Source of the DNA: Mycolicibacterium lutetiense
GTDB lineage: Bacteria; Actinomycetota; Actinomycetes; Mycobacteriales; Mycobacteriaceae
Direction of reading: 5' to 3'
DNA length: 64,000 nt
Assembly: GCF_017876775.1 (NCBI RefSeq)
Contig: NZ_JAGIOP010000001.1
Span: 1,178,001 to 1,242,000 of the forward strand
Notes under the pieces: model-generated
Databases searched by the model: none
Told to the model about the DNA's origin: nothing
Seen by the model: only the letters and a program-made list of their open reading frames with translations
Position numbers and translations under genes: made by a program
Shown: positions 56,802 through 64,000 of the stretch, one piece after another
How positions within the stretch are numbered: the first letter of the stretch is position 1
Layout: each line of letters starts with the position of its first letter

Positions 56802-58447
56802 CCGGTGATCGCGGCGATCAACTTTTTCTTGTCGACCTTGCCCACCGCGGTGGTGGGCAGGGTCGGCATCGGGACCAGCACATCGGGCCGGGCATGGGCT
56901 GACGCGCCCCGCTGGTCGAGAAACTCGTTGAGCTGAGCCAGGTTGATCGGTGCACCCCGGAAAACCACCGCGGCACAGATTTTTTCGCCGAGGTAGTCGT
57001 CGGGCAGGGCCACGGCGGCGGCCGCGTACACGGCGGGGTGGGTCAGCAGGTGGTCCTCGAGGTCGGTGGCCGACACGGTCTCGCCGCCGCGGTGGATGAC
57101 GTCCTTGATGCGGCCGGTCACCTCGACGTAGCCGGCCCGCGGTCCGTCGGTGAAGATCCGGACCCGGTCGCCGGTGCGGTAGAAACCGTCGGGGCTGAAC
57201 GAGCGGACGTTGGCCTCGTCGGCGCGGTAGTAGCCGTTGAGTGTGTACGGTCCGCGCACCAGTAGCTCGCCCTCCTGGCCGGGCGCGACCTCGTGGCCGT
57301 CCTCGTCGACCACCCGCATCTCGTCGTCCGGTGACATCGGCCGGCCCTGGGTGTGTTCGACCACGTCCACCGGATCGCCGGGGCGGGTGAAATTCAGCAT
57401 CCCTTCAGCCATTCCGAAGATCTGCTGCAGTCCCGGGCTCAGGCCCTCGCGGATGAAACGGGCCTCCTCGGGGGACATCCGCGAGCCACCTACCTGGACC
57501 ACCCGCAACGAGGTGGGCAGCACCGGTTCCCAGTCGCAGGCCTGCGTCCAGAGTTTGGCCAGAGCGTTGACGAGGCCGGTCACCGTGACGCCGTGGGTGT
57601 CGATCAGGGCGAAGGCCGACTCGGGACTGGGGTCGTCGGTGTAGACCGTCGTCGCCCCCACCGTCATCGAGCCGAGCAGGCCGGGGCAGGCGAACGGGAA
57701 GTTGTGGCCGGCGGGCAGAACCGCGAGATACACGTCGTCGTGCACCATGTCGCACGCCTGCGCGCACGCCGCGGCGTTGTAGAGGTAGTCGTCGTGGGTG
57801 CGGGGGATGAGCTTGGGTAGCCCGGTGGTACCGCCGGACACCAGCAACACTGCCGGGCCGCTCGTATCGACGGCGATGTTCGGTGGTTCCGGGTCATCGA
57901 AATCCTTGAGAGCGGACCAGGATTGGAAGGGGCCGGGGTCGCCGTCGACGAGGACATGGCGCAACCGTGGGTGTGCGGAAGCGAGTTGAGCGGCCAGATC
58001 GCGGTAGTCGAATCCGGCGATGACGTCGGGGATCACCAGTCCGACGGCTCCGCTGACATCGGCGAAATGGCCCAGCTCGGCCGAGCGGTGACCGGGGAGG
58101 CACAACACCGGTACCGCCCCGGCACGAAGCAGACTGAACGCGGCGACCGCGAATTCGCGTGTGTTGGGCAGCTGCACCAGGATGCGGTCACCCGGCGTGA
58201 TGCCTTGGTCGGCGAGCGCGGCGCCGATCCGGTCGGCGAGGGCGTCCAGTTCGGCGAAGGTGTGGCTGCCGGTGGCGTCGACGACAGCAGCCTTGTCGGG
58301 CCAGCGCTGCGCGGCCTCCCGCAGGATGCTGTCCAGTGCTTTGCCCTGCCAGTAGCCGGCTTGGCGGTACACCTCGGCACGGCCGTCGGGGAACCGTGTG
58401 AATCCGTTTGCCAGTTCGTCCTGTGCGCGGTCAAAACCGGTGGTCAT
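56798..58447 (-). CDS. mbtA: Aryl-AMP ligase MbtA
   Basis: Adenylates the aromatic acid and loads it on the aryl carrier domain of MbtB. A 549-residue ANL enzyme with the P-loop VSGGTTGLPKLIPRTHDDY, aryl-pocket segment LPAGHNFPFACPGLLG, QQIFGMAEGMLNFTR, YRTGDRVR and the catalytic C-terminal Lys in TTAVGKVDKKKL. Strongly like M. tuberculosis MbtA throughout. Here the substrate may be 6-methylsalicylate rather than salicylate, given the neighbouring synthase. The stop overlaps that of the synthase by three bases. Start at the ATG at 58447. Confidence 0.95.
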   Translation of the reverse strand: MTTGFDRAQDELANGFTRFPDGRAEVYRQAGYWQGKALDSILREAAQRWPDKAAVVDATGSHTFAELDALADRIGAALADQGITPGDRILVQLPNTREFAVAAFSLLRAGAVPVLCLPGHRSAELGHFADVSGAVGLVIPDVIAGFDYRDLAAQLASAHPRLRHVLVDGDPGPFQSWSALKDFDDPEPPNIAVDTSGPAVLLVSGGTTGLPKLIPRTHDDYLYNAAACAQACDMVHDDVYLAVLPAGHNFPFACPGLLGSMTVGATTVYTDDPSPESAFALIDTHGVTVTGLVNALAKLWTQACDWEPVLPTSLRVVQVGGSRMSPEEARFIREGLSPGLQQIFGMAEGMLNFTRPGDPVDVVEHTQGRPMSPDDEMRVVDEDGHEVAPGQEGELLVRGPYTLNGYYRADEANVRSFSPDGFYRTGDRVRIFTDGPRAGYVEVTGRIKDVIHRGGETVSATDLEDHLLTHPAVYAAAAVALPDDYLGEKICAAVVFRGAPINLAQLNEFLDQRGASAHARPDVLVPMPTLPTTAVGKVDKKKLIAAITG

Positions 58448-58491
58448 CGGTGTTCTGGCTCCCGTCGGGTGAGTGTGTCGGCAGATCGAAT

Positions 58492-58510
58492 ATAGGGTAA
58501 CCTCCGCTAA
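58492..58510. promoter_or_regulatory. IdeR-type box, first of a tandem pair (mbtA/mbtB)
   Basis: ATAGGGTAACCTCCGCTAA, 12 of 19 positions as in the IdeR consensus. In the gap between divergent mbtA and mbtB, one base from the next box. Confidence 0.55.
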
Positions 58511-58511
58511 G

Positions 58512-58530
58512 TTAGGGCAGCCTTTACTAA
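58512..58530. promoter_or_regulatory. IdeR-type box, second of a tandem pair (mbtA/mbtB)
   Basis: TTAGGGCAGCCTTTACTAA, 13 of 19 positions as in the consensus. Just upstream of the mbtB Shine-Dalgarno GGAGG (58537-58541). Confidence 0.68.
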
Positions 58531-58550
58531 TCATTTGGAGGATGGTGAGC

Positions 58551-61500
58551 GTGGTGGCGACGAGTTCCCAGACGGTCCGCGACGAGGTCGCCGAACTCCT
58601 GGGGGTCAGCGCCGACGCGGTCGATCCCGATGCCGACCTGATCGCCTCCGGGCTCGATTCGATCCGGATGATGTCGCTGTCCGGCCGGTGGCGTAAGCAG
58701 GGCATCAATGTCGGATTCGCGACCCTGGCGGCCAATCCTACCGTCGCCGCCTGGATCGAGCTGGTTGCCGAGCACGCTCCCGATGCGCCGGCCGAAGCGC
58801 CCGTCCCCGACACCGTCCCCGACACCGCCGGCGCCGGCGAGGAAGGCGACACCTTCCCACTGGCACCCATCCAGCATGCCTTCTGGGTGGGCCGTAACCA
58901 GGATCAGCAACTCGGTGGTGTCGGTGCGCATCTGTACGTCGAATTCGACGGAGTCGGAGTCGATCCGCAACGGCTGCAGGCTGCAGCGGCGCAACTGGCC
59001 GCGCGCCATCCGATGCTGCGGGTCGAGATCCTGCCCGACGGCACCCAGCGGATCGGCAATCGGCCACTACCGGTCACCCTCTACGACCTACGCGACCTGG
59101 ATCAGGCTGCGGCACAAGCGCAGTTGGAGTTGATCAGGGAATCCAAGTCCCATCAGATGCTGCACGATGAGGTGCTGCAGCTGAGCCTGTCTCTGCTGCC
59201 CGGTGGACGCACGCGTCTCCATGTCGACATGGACATGCAGTGTGGGGATGCCGTGAGCTACCGCAATTTCATGGCCGATCTGGCCTCGTTCTACCGCGGT
59301 GTCGAGCTGCCCGGGCTGGGCTACACGTACCGCGAATACCGCGCCCGGCTGACAGCCACGGCGCCGCCGCCGTCGGAGCAGGACAAGCAGTGGTGGGCCG
59401 AGCGGGTGCCCGATCTGCCGGATCCGCCTGCGCTGCCACTGGTCCCGCTGTCCGATCAGCGCAACCCGCACCGCAGCATCAGGCTGTGGGAAACCCTCGA
59501 CGTGCCGACCCGCGACGCATTGTTCGCGGCGGCGCACCGGCGGGGCATCACCCCGGCCATGGCGGTCGGGGCCTCGTACGCCAATGCGTTGGCGCACTGG
59601 TCGACGCAGTCGCGGTTCCTGCTGAACCTGCCGATGTTCGGTCGGGAGCCCTACCACCCGGACGTGGAGAAGCTGGTCGGTGATTTCACCTCCTCGCTGC
59701 TCCTCGACATCGACCTGACCGGGGCAGATACCGCCATGGCCCGGGCCAGGGTGGTGCAGGAGACGCTGCACGCCACCGCCGCGCATTCCTCGGTGTCCGG
59801 GCTCGATGTGCTGCGCGACATGAGCCGCCACCGCGGCAGCCAGACCCTGGCCACCATCGTCTACACCAGTGCGCTGGGACTGGGCGACCTGTTCGCCGGC
59901 GACGTCACCGACCACTTCGGGGCGCCGGTATGGACCATCTCGCAGGGCCCGCAGGTGCTGATCGACGCCCAGGCCACCCCGCTCGCCGACGGCCTGATGA
60001 TCAACTGGGACGTCCGGGTCGAGGCGTTCCGGCCGGGCGTGGCCGAGGCCATGTTCGCCTACCACCTGGCCGAACTGCGCCGCCTGGCCACCGATGGCGC
60101 GGCCTGGGATGCACCCGACCCGCCCGCGGCCTCCGAGTCGCAGCGTCGGGTGCGGGCCGAGCTGAACGCGTCGACCTCGACGCCCGGTGGCGACGTGCTG
60201 CATTCCGGATTCCTGGCCAACGCAGCCTCCACCCCGGATGCGCCCGCGGTGTTCTGCAGCGCCGGGAACCTCACCTATGGCGAGCTGCAGGACAAGGTGC
60301 TGGCCGTGGCCGCCGCCCTGCAGTCTCGCGGCGTGTGCCGCGGCGAGGTGGTCGCGGTGCTGGGCCCCAAGAGCGTCGAACAGGTCATCGCGCTGCTGGC
60401 CGTCTCGATGGTCGGCGCCGCGTATCTGCCGGTCGGGGTGGATCAGCCCGCCGATCGGGCCGCGCGCATCCTGCACACCGGCGGGGTCGACTTCGCCCTG
60501 GTCTGCGGTTCGGGGCCGGAGCATCCCGACCTGCCGCACCTGACCGTGGCCGATGCCGAGATCATCGGTGACCCAGCGCATTTCGAGCCGGTCGAGGTTG
60601 TGCCCTCGGACCTGGCATATGTGTTGTTCACGTCCGGCTCCACCGGTGAGCCCAAGGGCGTCGAGATCACCCACGACGCGGCGATGAACACCATCGAGTT
60701 CATCAACGACCACTTCGAGATCGGCCCCGCAGACCGTTGCCTGGCGTTGTCGCACCTGGAGTGCGACCTGTCGGTGATCGACGTCTACGGGACGCTGCGC
60801 TCGGGTGGCTCTCTGGTCGTCGTCGACGAGGAGCACCGTCGCGATCCGGATGCCTGGGTCACGCTGATCGACGAGCATCGGGTCACCGTCCTGCACTTCC
60901 TGACGGGCTGGCTGGAGATGCTGGTCGCGGCCGGCACAGCCGGCACTGCGGTGGGCACCGGTTCTCTCGCTTCCCTGCGGGCGGTTCCCACCGGCGGCGA
61001 CTGGGTGCGTCCGGACCTGGTCCGGGCGTTGCGTGCCGCGTCGCCGCAGGTGCGTTTCGCGGGGCTGGGCGGGGCTACGGAGACCGCGACCCACAACACG
61101 ATCTTCGAAGTCGGGTTCGGTGACGACGCGCTGCCCGCGCATTGGACCTCGGTGCCGTTCGGCGTGCCGCTGGCCAACAACTGCTGCCGCGTGGTCGATG
61201 CACGGGGCGAGGACTGCCCGGACTGGGTTCCCGGAGAGTTGTGGGTCGGCGGTCGCGGTATCGCCCGCGGGTACCGCGGCCGGCCCGACCTGACCGCCGA
61301 ACGGTTCCTCGAGCACGACGGGAGCCGCTGGTACCGCACCGGGGATCTGGTGCGGTCATGGCCCGACGGCACGCTGGAATTCGTCGGCCGGGCCGACCAC
61401 CGGATCAAGGTCAGCGGGTTCCGCATCGAGCTGGGGGAGGTCGAGGGCGCGTTGTGCCGCGTTCCCGGCGTGGATGCGGCCGTTGCGGTGCTGGTACCGG

Positions 61501-62087
61501 TCGACGGCGGGCACGATGTGCTCGGCGCGGTCGTCCGTGCGGATCGGACCGGCAGCGATGCGGAATCGGTGGCTCAGGTAGTCGCCGGGGCCATGGCCGA
61601 GCTGGTGCCCGCCCACATGATCCCGCAGGTGCTTCTGGTCGCCGACGAGATTCCCTATGCCCGGGGCAAGACCGACCGCACCGCAGTGGTCCGGATGCTC
61701 TCGGCGGTCGGCGCCCCCGAGACCAGGGGCTACCGGGCGCCGTCGGACCCGCTGGAAACGGCCCTGTGCGCGATCGTCGGGGAGGTTCTCAAGCAGACCG
61801 GTGTCGGGGCCGACGACGATTTCTTCGCCCTCGGCGGGGACTCGGTGCTGGGTACGCAGCTGGTGGCCCGGATCCGGGACTGGCTGGACACCTCGACCGT
61901 CATGGTCGCCGACGTCTTCGCGGCGCGAACGGTCGCGAAGATGGCCGCGCTGCTGACCGGCCGGGAGGCGGGTTCAGACCGCCTGCAACTGGTGGCCGAG
62001 CTGTACCTGGAGGTCACCGGCATGGACAGCACCGACGTCGCCTCCGAGTTGGCACGCGCGGCCCCAGAACCCGCGTTCGGCAACTAA
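58551..62087 (+). CDS. mbtB: Nonribosomal peptide synthetase MbtB (aryl carrier-Cy-A-PCP)
   Basis: Joins the aryl acid to Ser or Thr and cyclises it to the oxazoline of mycobactin. About 1178 residues: aryl carrier domain with Ser near 37 (GLDSIRM), heterocyclisation domain with the DxxxxDxxS motif (DMDMQCGDAVS, near 226-236), adenylation domain (FTSGSTGEPKG near 693, GYRGRPDLTAERF, WYRTGDLVR) and a PCP with Ser near 1097 (GGDSVLGTQ). It ends after the PCP; M. tuberculosis MbtB is longer and carries a thioesterase, here a separate gene downstream. Start among ATG 58542 and GTGs 58545, 58551 and 58554; 58551 has the best spacing from GGAGG. Confidence 0.93.
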   Translation: MVATSSQTVRDEVAELLGVSADAVDPDADLIASGLDSIRMMSLSGRWRKQGINVGFATLAANPTVAAWIELVAEHAPDAPAEAPVPDTVPDTAGAGEEGDTFPLAPIQHAFWVGRNQDQQLGGVGAHLYVEFDGVGVDPQRLQAAAAQLAARHPMLRVEILPDGTQRIGNRPLPVTLYDLRDLDQAAAQAQLELIRESKSHQMLHDEVLQLSLSLLPGGRTRLHVDMDMQCGDAVSYRNFMADLASFYRGVELPGLGYTYREYRARLTATAPPPSEQDKQWWAERVPDLPDPPALPLVPLSDQRNPHRSIRLWETLDVPTRDALFAAAHRRGITPAMAVGASYANALAHWSTQSRFLLNLPMFGREPYHPDVEKLVGDFTSSLLLDIDLTGADTAMARARVVQETLHATAAHSSVSGLDVLRDMSRHRGSQTLATIVYTSALGLGDLFAGDVTDHFGAPVWTISQGPQVLIDAQATPLADGLMINWDVRVEAFRPGVAEAMFAYHLAELRRLATDGAAWDAPDPPAASESQRRVRAELNASTSTPGGDVLHSGFLANAASTPDAPAVFCSAGNLTYGELQDKVLAVAAALQSRGVCRGEVVAVLGPKSVEQVIALLAVSMVGAAYLPVGVDQPADRAARILHTGGVDFALVCGSGPEHPDLPHLTVADAEIIGDPAHFEPVEVVPSDLAYVLFTSGSTGEPKGVEITHDAAMNTIEFINDHFEIGPADRCLALSHLECDLSVIDVYGTLRSGGSLVVVDEEHRRDPDAWVTLIDEHRVTVLHFLTGWLEMLVAAGTAGTAVGTGSLASLRAVPTGGDWVRPDLVRALRAASPQVRFAGLGGATETATHNTIFEVGFGDDALPAHWTSVPFGVPLANNCCRVVDARGEDCPDWVPGELWVGGRGIARGYRGRPDLTAERFLEHDGSRWYRTGDLVRSWPDGTLEFVGRADHRIKVSGFRIELGEVEGALCRVPGVDAAVAVLVPVDGGHDVLGAVVRADRTGSDAESVAQVVAGAMAELVPAHMIPQVLLVADEIPYARGKTDRTAVVRMLSAVGAPETRGYRAPSDPLETALCAIVGEVLKQTGVGADDDFFALGGDSVLGTQLVARIRDWLDTSTVMVADVFAARTVAKMAALLTGREAGSDRLQLVAELYLEVTGMDSTDVASELARAAPEPAFGN

Positions 62088-62103
62088 GGTTAGAGTTACT
62101 TCA
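62085..62103. promoter_or_regulatory. IdeR-type box, first of a tandem pair after mbtB
   Basis: TAAGGTTAGAGTTACTTCA, 13 of 19 positions as in the consensus. It overlaps the mbtB stop and is one base from the next box. Confidence 0.5.
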
Positions 62104-62104
62104 G

Positions 62105-62123
62105 TTAGGGCAGGCTTTGCTTA
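62105..62123. promoter_or_regulatory. IdeR-type box, second of a tandem pair after mbtB
   Basis: TTAGGGCAGGCTTTGCTTA, 14 of 19 positions as in the consensus, the best iron box in the window. It indicates a separate iron-controlled promoter inside the mbt cluster. Confidence 0.7.
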
Positions 62124-62139
62124 TCGTCAGGAGGTCGTA

Positions 62140-62871
62140 GTGGACGCCGTGACCGAACCGCTGCACCAGGGTTTCTTCACACACACGCAGGCCGCGCCCG
62201 CCGACATCGCGGTCATCGGGCCGACTACCCGGTGGACCTATGGTCAACTGCGCGAGCAGGCGCTGGCGGTGTCCGGCGCACTCGCGGTGGCCGGTGTGCA
62301 CGTCGGCGACCGGGTCGCTGTCGTGGGCCCCGCCGGTCTGGACACGGTGATCGCCACGCTGGGAATCCTCGCGGCAGGCGGAGTCTGCGTGCCGATCGAG
62401 ACCACCGAGCCGGCCGAGCCGGTCCTGGACCGGACCGGTGTGCGGATGGCGCTGTTCACCGGAGACGGCCCGCCCAGCTGGCTGCCGGCGCTCACCGTCT
62501 CCGAGGCGCTGCGCATCGGCTCCCGCACGAGTGGCGTCAGCCCGGTGCGTTCCGCGCCCGGTGACCCGGCGTTCCTGGGCTCGGTCGATGAGTCGGGGTA
62601 TGCGGTGGTGACCCACGCGGCCGCTCACGACGCCGTCGTGGAACTCGGCAACCGGCTCGACGTTCGCGGCGGTGGCCGCATCGCCGCGTTCTCGGCTGCG
62701 GGCGCTGCGGCTCCGATCCTCATGGTGCTCGTGGCACTGACCTCCGGCGCCGGCATCGTCGTCGCCGACGATGCGCCGCGCCGCAACCCCGAGCGGGGGA
62801 TGAACGGCTTCGCCCTCGCGGTGCGGCATCGGGATGCGGTGGCTGCTCTCGACACCGCCCGGCCGTCGTGA
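62140..62871 (+). CDS. Truncated adenylation-domain-like protein in the mbt cluster
   Basis: A 243-residue protein that matches only the N-terminal subdomain of ANL enzymes: FFTHTQAAPADIAVIGPTTR, then TYGQLREQALAVSGALAVAG, then VGPAGLDTVIATLGILAAGG. Where an adenylation domain has the P-loop (TSGSTGxPKG) it reads GYAVVTHAAAHDAVVE, and the AMP- and C-terminal-lysine domains are absent. Catalysis is therefore unlikely. The gene is not obviously decaying: it has its own iron boxes, GGAGG before the GTG at 62140, uninterrupted high-GC coding, and a stop overlapping the thioesterase start (GTGA). A structural partner role or a remnant are both possible. Confidence 0.75.
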   Translation: MDAVTEPLHQGFFTHTQAAPADIAVIGPTTRWTYGQLREQALAVSGALAVAGVHVGDRVAVVGPAGLDTVIATLGILAAGGVCVPIETTEPAEPVLDRTGVRMALFTGDGPPSWLPALTVSEALRIGSRTSGVSPVRSAPGDPAFLGSVDESGYAVVTHAAAHDAVVELGNRLDVRGGGRIAAFSAAGAAAPILMVLVALTSGAGIVVADDAPRRNPERGMNGFALAVRHRDAVAALDTARPS

Positions 62872-63614
62872 CCGGGCCGGACACCCAGATCACCGTCAAG
62901 CCCTGGGTCAAGCGTTATTCAGGGGACCAAAGTTCAACAGCCACACTGGTTTTCCCGCATGCCGGCGGAGCGGCGTTGGCCTACCGCGGATTCGGGACGG
63001 CGCTGGCTGCGGCCGGGTCCGATGCCTATGTCATGCAGTACCCGCAGCGTGGGGATCGGTTGTCCCACCCGGCGGCACCCACGGTGGGCGACCTCGCCAG
63101 AGATCTTTTCGATGCGGCCGATTGGGCCGGCGTCGGATCGATCCGGCTGTTCGGACACTGCATGGGCGCCGTGGTGGCCTTCGAATTCGCGCGGATCGCG
63201 GAACGCGCAGGCGTGGTGATCGATGCCCTGTGGGTGTCGGCCAGCGAGGCGCCGTCGGCCGTGGCGACCGCGCCGGCACTGCCGATGGCCGAGTCGGAGA
63301 TCCTCGCCGAGATGGTCGACCTCGGCGGCACCGACCCTGCGCTGCTCGCCGACGACGACTTCGTCGAACTGCTGTTGATGGCCGTGCGGGCCGACTACGC
63401 GGCGTTCAACCGCTACGCGTGCGACGCCGAGGTGACGATCGCCGCGGACATCTACGCCCTGGGCGGAGAAAGTGATCACCGCATCAGCGAGGACATGTTG
63501 CGGCGCTGGGAATCTCACACCGCGGGTGCCTTCACGTGCTCGATGTTCGACGGCGGCCATTTCTATCTCAACTCCCAGCTGGAGGATGTGGCGGAGCTGG
63601 TCAATGAGCTCTAG
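62868..63614 (+). CDS. mbtT: Type II thioesterase of mycobactin synthesis, Cys nucleophile
   Basis: A 248-residue alpha/beta hydrolase of the GrsT class that clears misloaded carrier domains. LVFPHAGGAALAYRGF is the oxyanion region. The nucleophile elbow reads FGHCMGA, so Cys98 stands where Ser is usual. The acid is probably Asp203 (GGESDHRIS) and the His is 231 (GGHFYL). The GTG at 62868 overlaps the preceding stop. It replaces in function the thioesterase that is fused to MbtB in M. tuberculosis. The next gene, mbtC, starts inside its 3' end. Confidence 0.88.
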   Translation: MTGPDTQITVKPWVKRYSGDQSSTATLVFPHAGGAALAYRGFGTALAAAGSDAYVMQYPQRGDRLSHPAAPTVGDLARDLFDAADWAGVGSIRLFGHCMGAVVAFEFARIAERAGVVIDALWVSASEAPSAVATAPALPMAESEILAEMVDLGGTDPALLADDDFVELLLMAVRADYAAFNRYACDAEVTIAADIYALGGESDHRISEDMLRRWESHTAGAFTCSMFDGGHFYLNSQLEDVAELVNEL

Positions 63615-64000
63615 CCGCCGGCTTCCCGGGCCCGATATCGCCGACCCGGTGGTGATCGTGGGGATGGCGCTGGAGGCGCCGGGTGGGATCGACACCGCCG
63701 ACGACTACTGGTCTCTGCTGGCCGAGCAGCGCGAAGCGCTGGGCAGATTTCCCGCCGACCGCGGTTGGTCCGTTCGCGAGCTGTTCGACGGCTCGCGCCG
63801 CGACGGGTTCAAACGCATCCACGACCTCGGCGGATTCCTTTCCAGCGCAGCGACATTCGATCCCGCATTTTTCGGTATCTCGCCGCGCGAGGCGGTGGCG
63901 ATGGATCCCCAGCAGCGCATCGGGCTGCGGATCGCGTGGCGGGCGCTGGAGAACAGCGGCATCAACCCCGACGACCTGGCCGGGCACGATGTGGGGTGCT
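63604..64000 (+). CDS. mbtC: Beta-ketoacyl synthase MbtC, 5' part (runs off the window)
   Basis: The first 132 residues of a polyketide-synthase KS: VVIVGMALEAPGGIDTADDYW, ADRGWSVRELFDG, GGFLSSAATFDPAFFGISPREA and MDPQQRIGL are the standard KS N-terminal blocks. The active Cys lies beyond the end. The ATG at 63604 lies 11 bases inside the thioesterase gene. In mycobactin clusters MbtC is a KS-only protein that works with MbtD to make the acetate-derived linker; position supports this, but it could also be a longer synthase. Confidence 0.88.
   Translation, partial: MSSSRRLPGPDIADPVVIVGMALEAPGGIDTADDYWSLLAEQREALGRFPADRGWSVRELFDGSRRDGFKRIHDLGGFLSSAATFDPAFFGISPREAVAMDPQQRIGLRIAWRALENSGINPDDLAGHDVGC

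Noticed and set aside
58473..58541. In-frame N-terminal extension of mbtB
   Set aside because: It would cover both iron boxes and the GGAGG ribosome-binding site.

Overview
The window is high-GC actinobacterial DNA from a mycobacterium, most likely a rapid grower of the Mycolicibacterium type. The evidence is near-complete synteny, in inverted orientation, with the M. tuberculosis block running from rne through rplU-rpmA-obgE-proB-nadE, rbsK, proA, nadD-rsfS-gpgP-octT, comEA-comEC-holA, rpsT, lepA, lppR, subI-cysTWA, sirB-cysH-nirA and hemW to the mycobactin (mbt) genes. The species is an inference from gene content; no marker rRNA is present. I see no tRNA, rRNA, CRISPR array, insertion sequence or phage gene.

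Bases 1-5700 hold the 3' part of rne, then rplU, rpmA, obgE and proB. 5700-9600 is more variable: a TetR regulator divergent from a cytochrome P450 across a palindromic operator, a sirtuin and an APH-type kinase. 9600-23250 carries nadE, a large secreted alpha/beta hydrolase, a crotonase, rbsK, proA, a MoxR ATPase/VWA pair, and the nadD-rsfS-gpgP-octT-degV run, which links NAD synthesis, ribosome silencing and methylglucose-lipopolysaccharide synthesis. 23350-25340 (a DapB-like reductase and a slipin) sits where eis lies in M. tuberculosis. 25440-37730 holds comEA, comEC, holA, rpsT, an RNase Z-like hydrolase, a CBS protein, an acetyltransferase, a MazF-fold protein, lepA, a methyltransferase, an ANTAR-only protein, lppR and a GH15 trehalase-type enzyme.

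37800-50130 is a sulfur island. The sulfate importer subI-cysT-cysW-cysA (+) faces a five-gene minus-strand operon encoding a CstB-type persulfide dioxygenase/rhodanese, a sulfide:quinone oxidoreductase, a rhodanese membrane protein, a TauE exporter and a CstR-type persulfide sensor. Two CstR-like operators precede that operon. Beyond it lies the assimilatory operon nirA-cysH-sirB. Both the importer and nirA are preceded by short reading frames ending in cysteine clusters, with complementary segments that could mask the downstream Shine-Dalgarno sequence. This is the arrangement expected for cysteine-responsive attenuation. Uptake and reduction of sulfate, and clearing of excess reactive sulfur, are therefore encoded side by side under what look like opposite controls.

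51600-64000 is an iron island, the start of a mycobactin cluster with five IdeR-like boxes. A 1724-residue KS-AT-TH/DH-KR-ACP polyketide synthase, the layout of 6-methylsalicylate synthases, occupies the place of the salicylate synthase mbtI beside mbtA. After it come mbtA, mbtB without a terminal thioesterase, a truncated adenylation-domain-like protein, a separate thioesterase with Cys as predicted nucleophile, and the start of mbtC. The likely product is a mycobactin capped by 6-methylsalicylate. This replacement is the most interesting system in the window, followed by the persulfide operon and its neighbouring cysteine attenuators.
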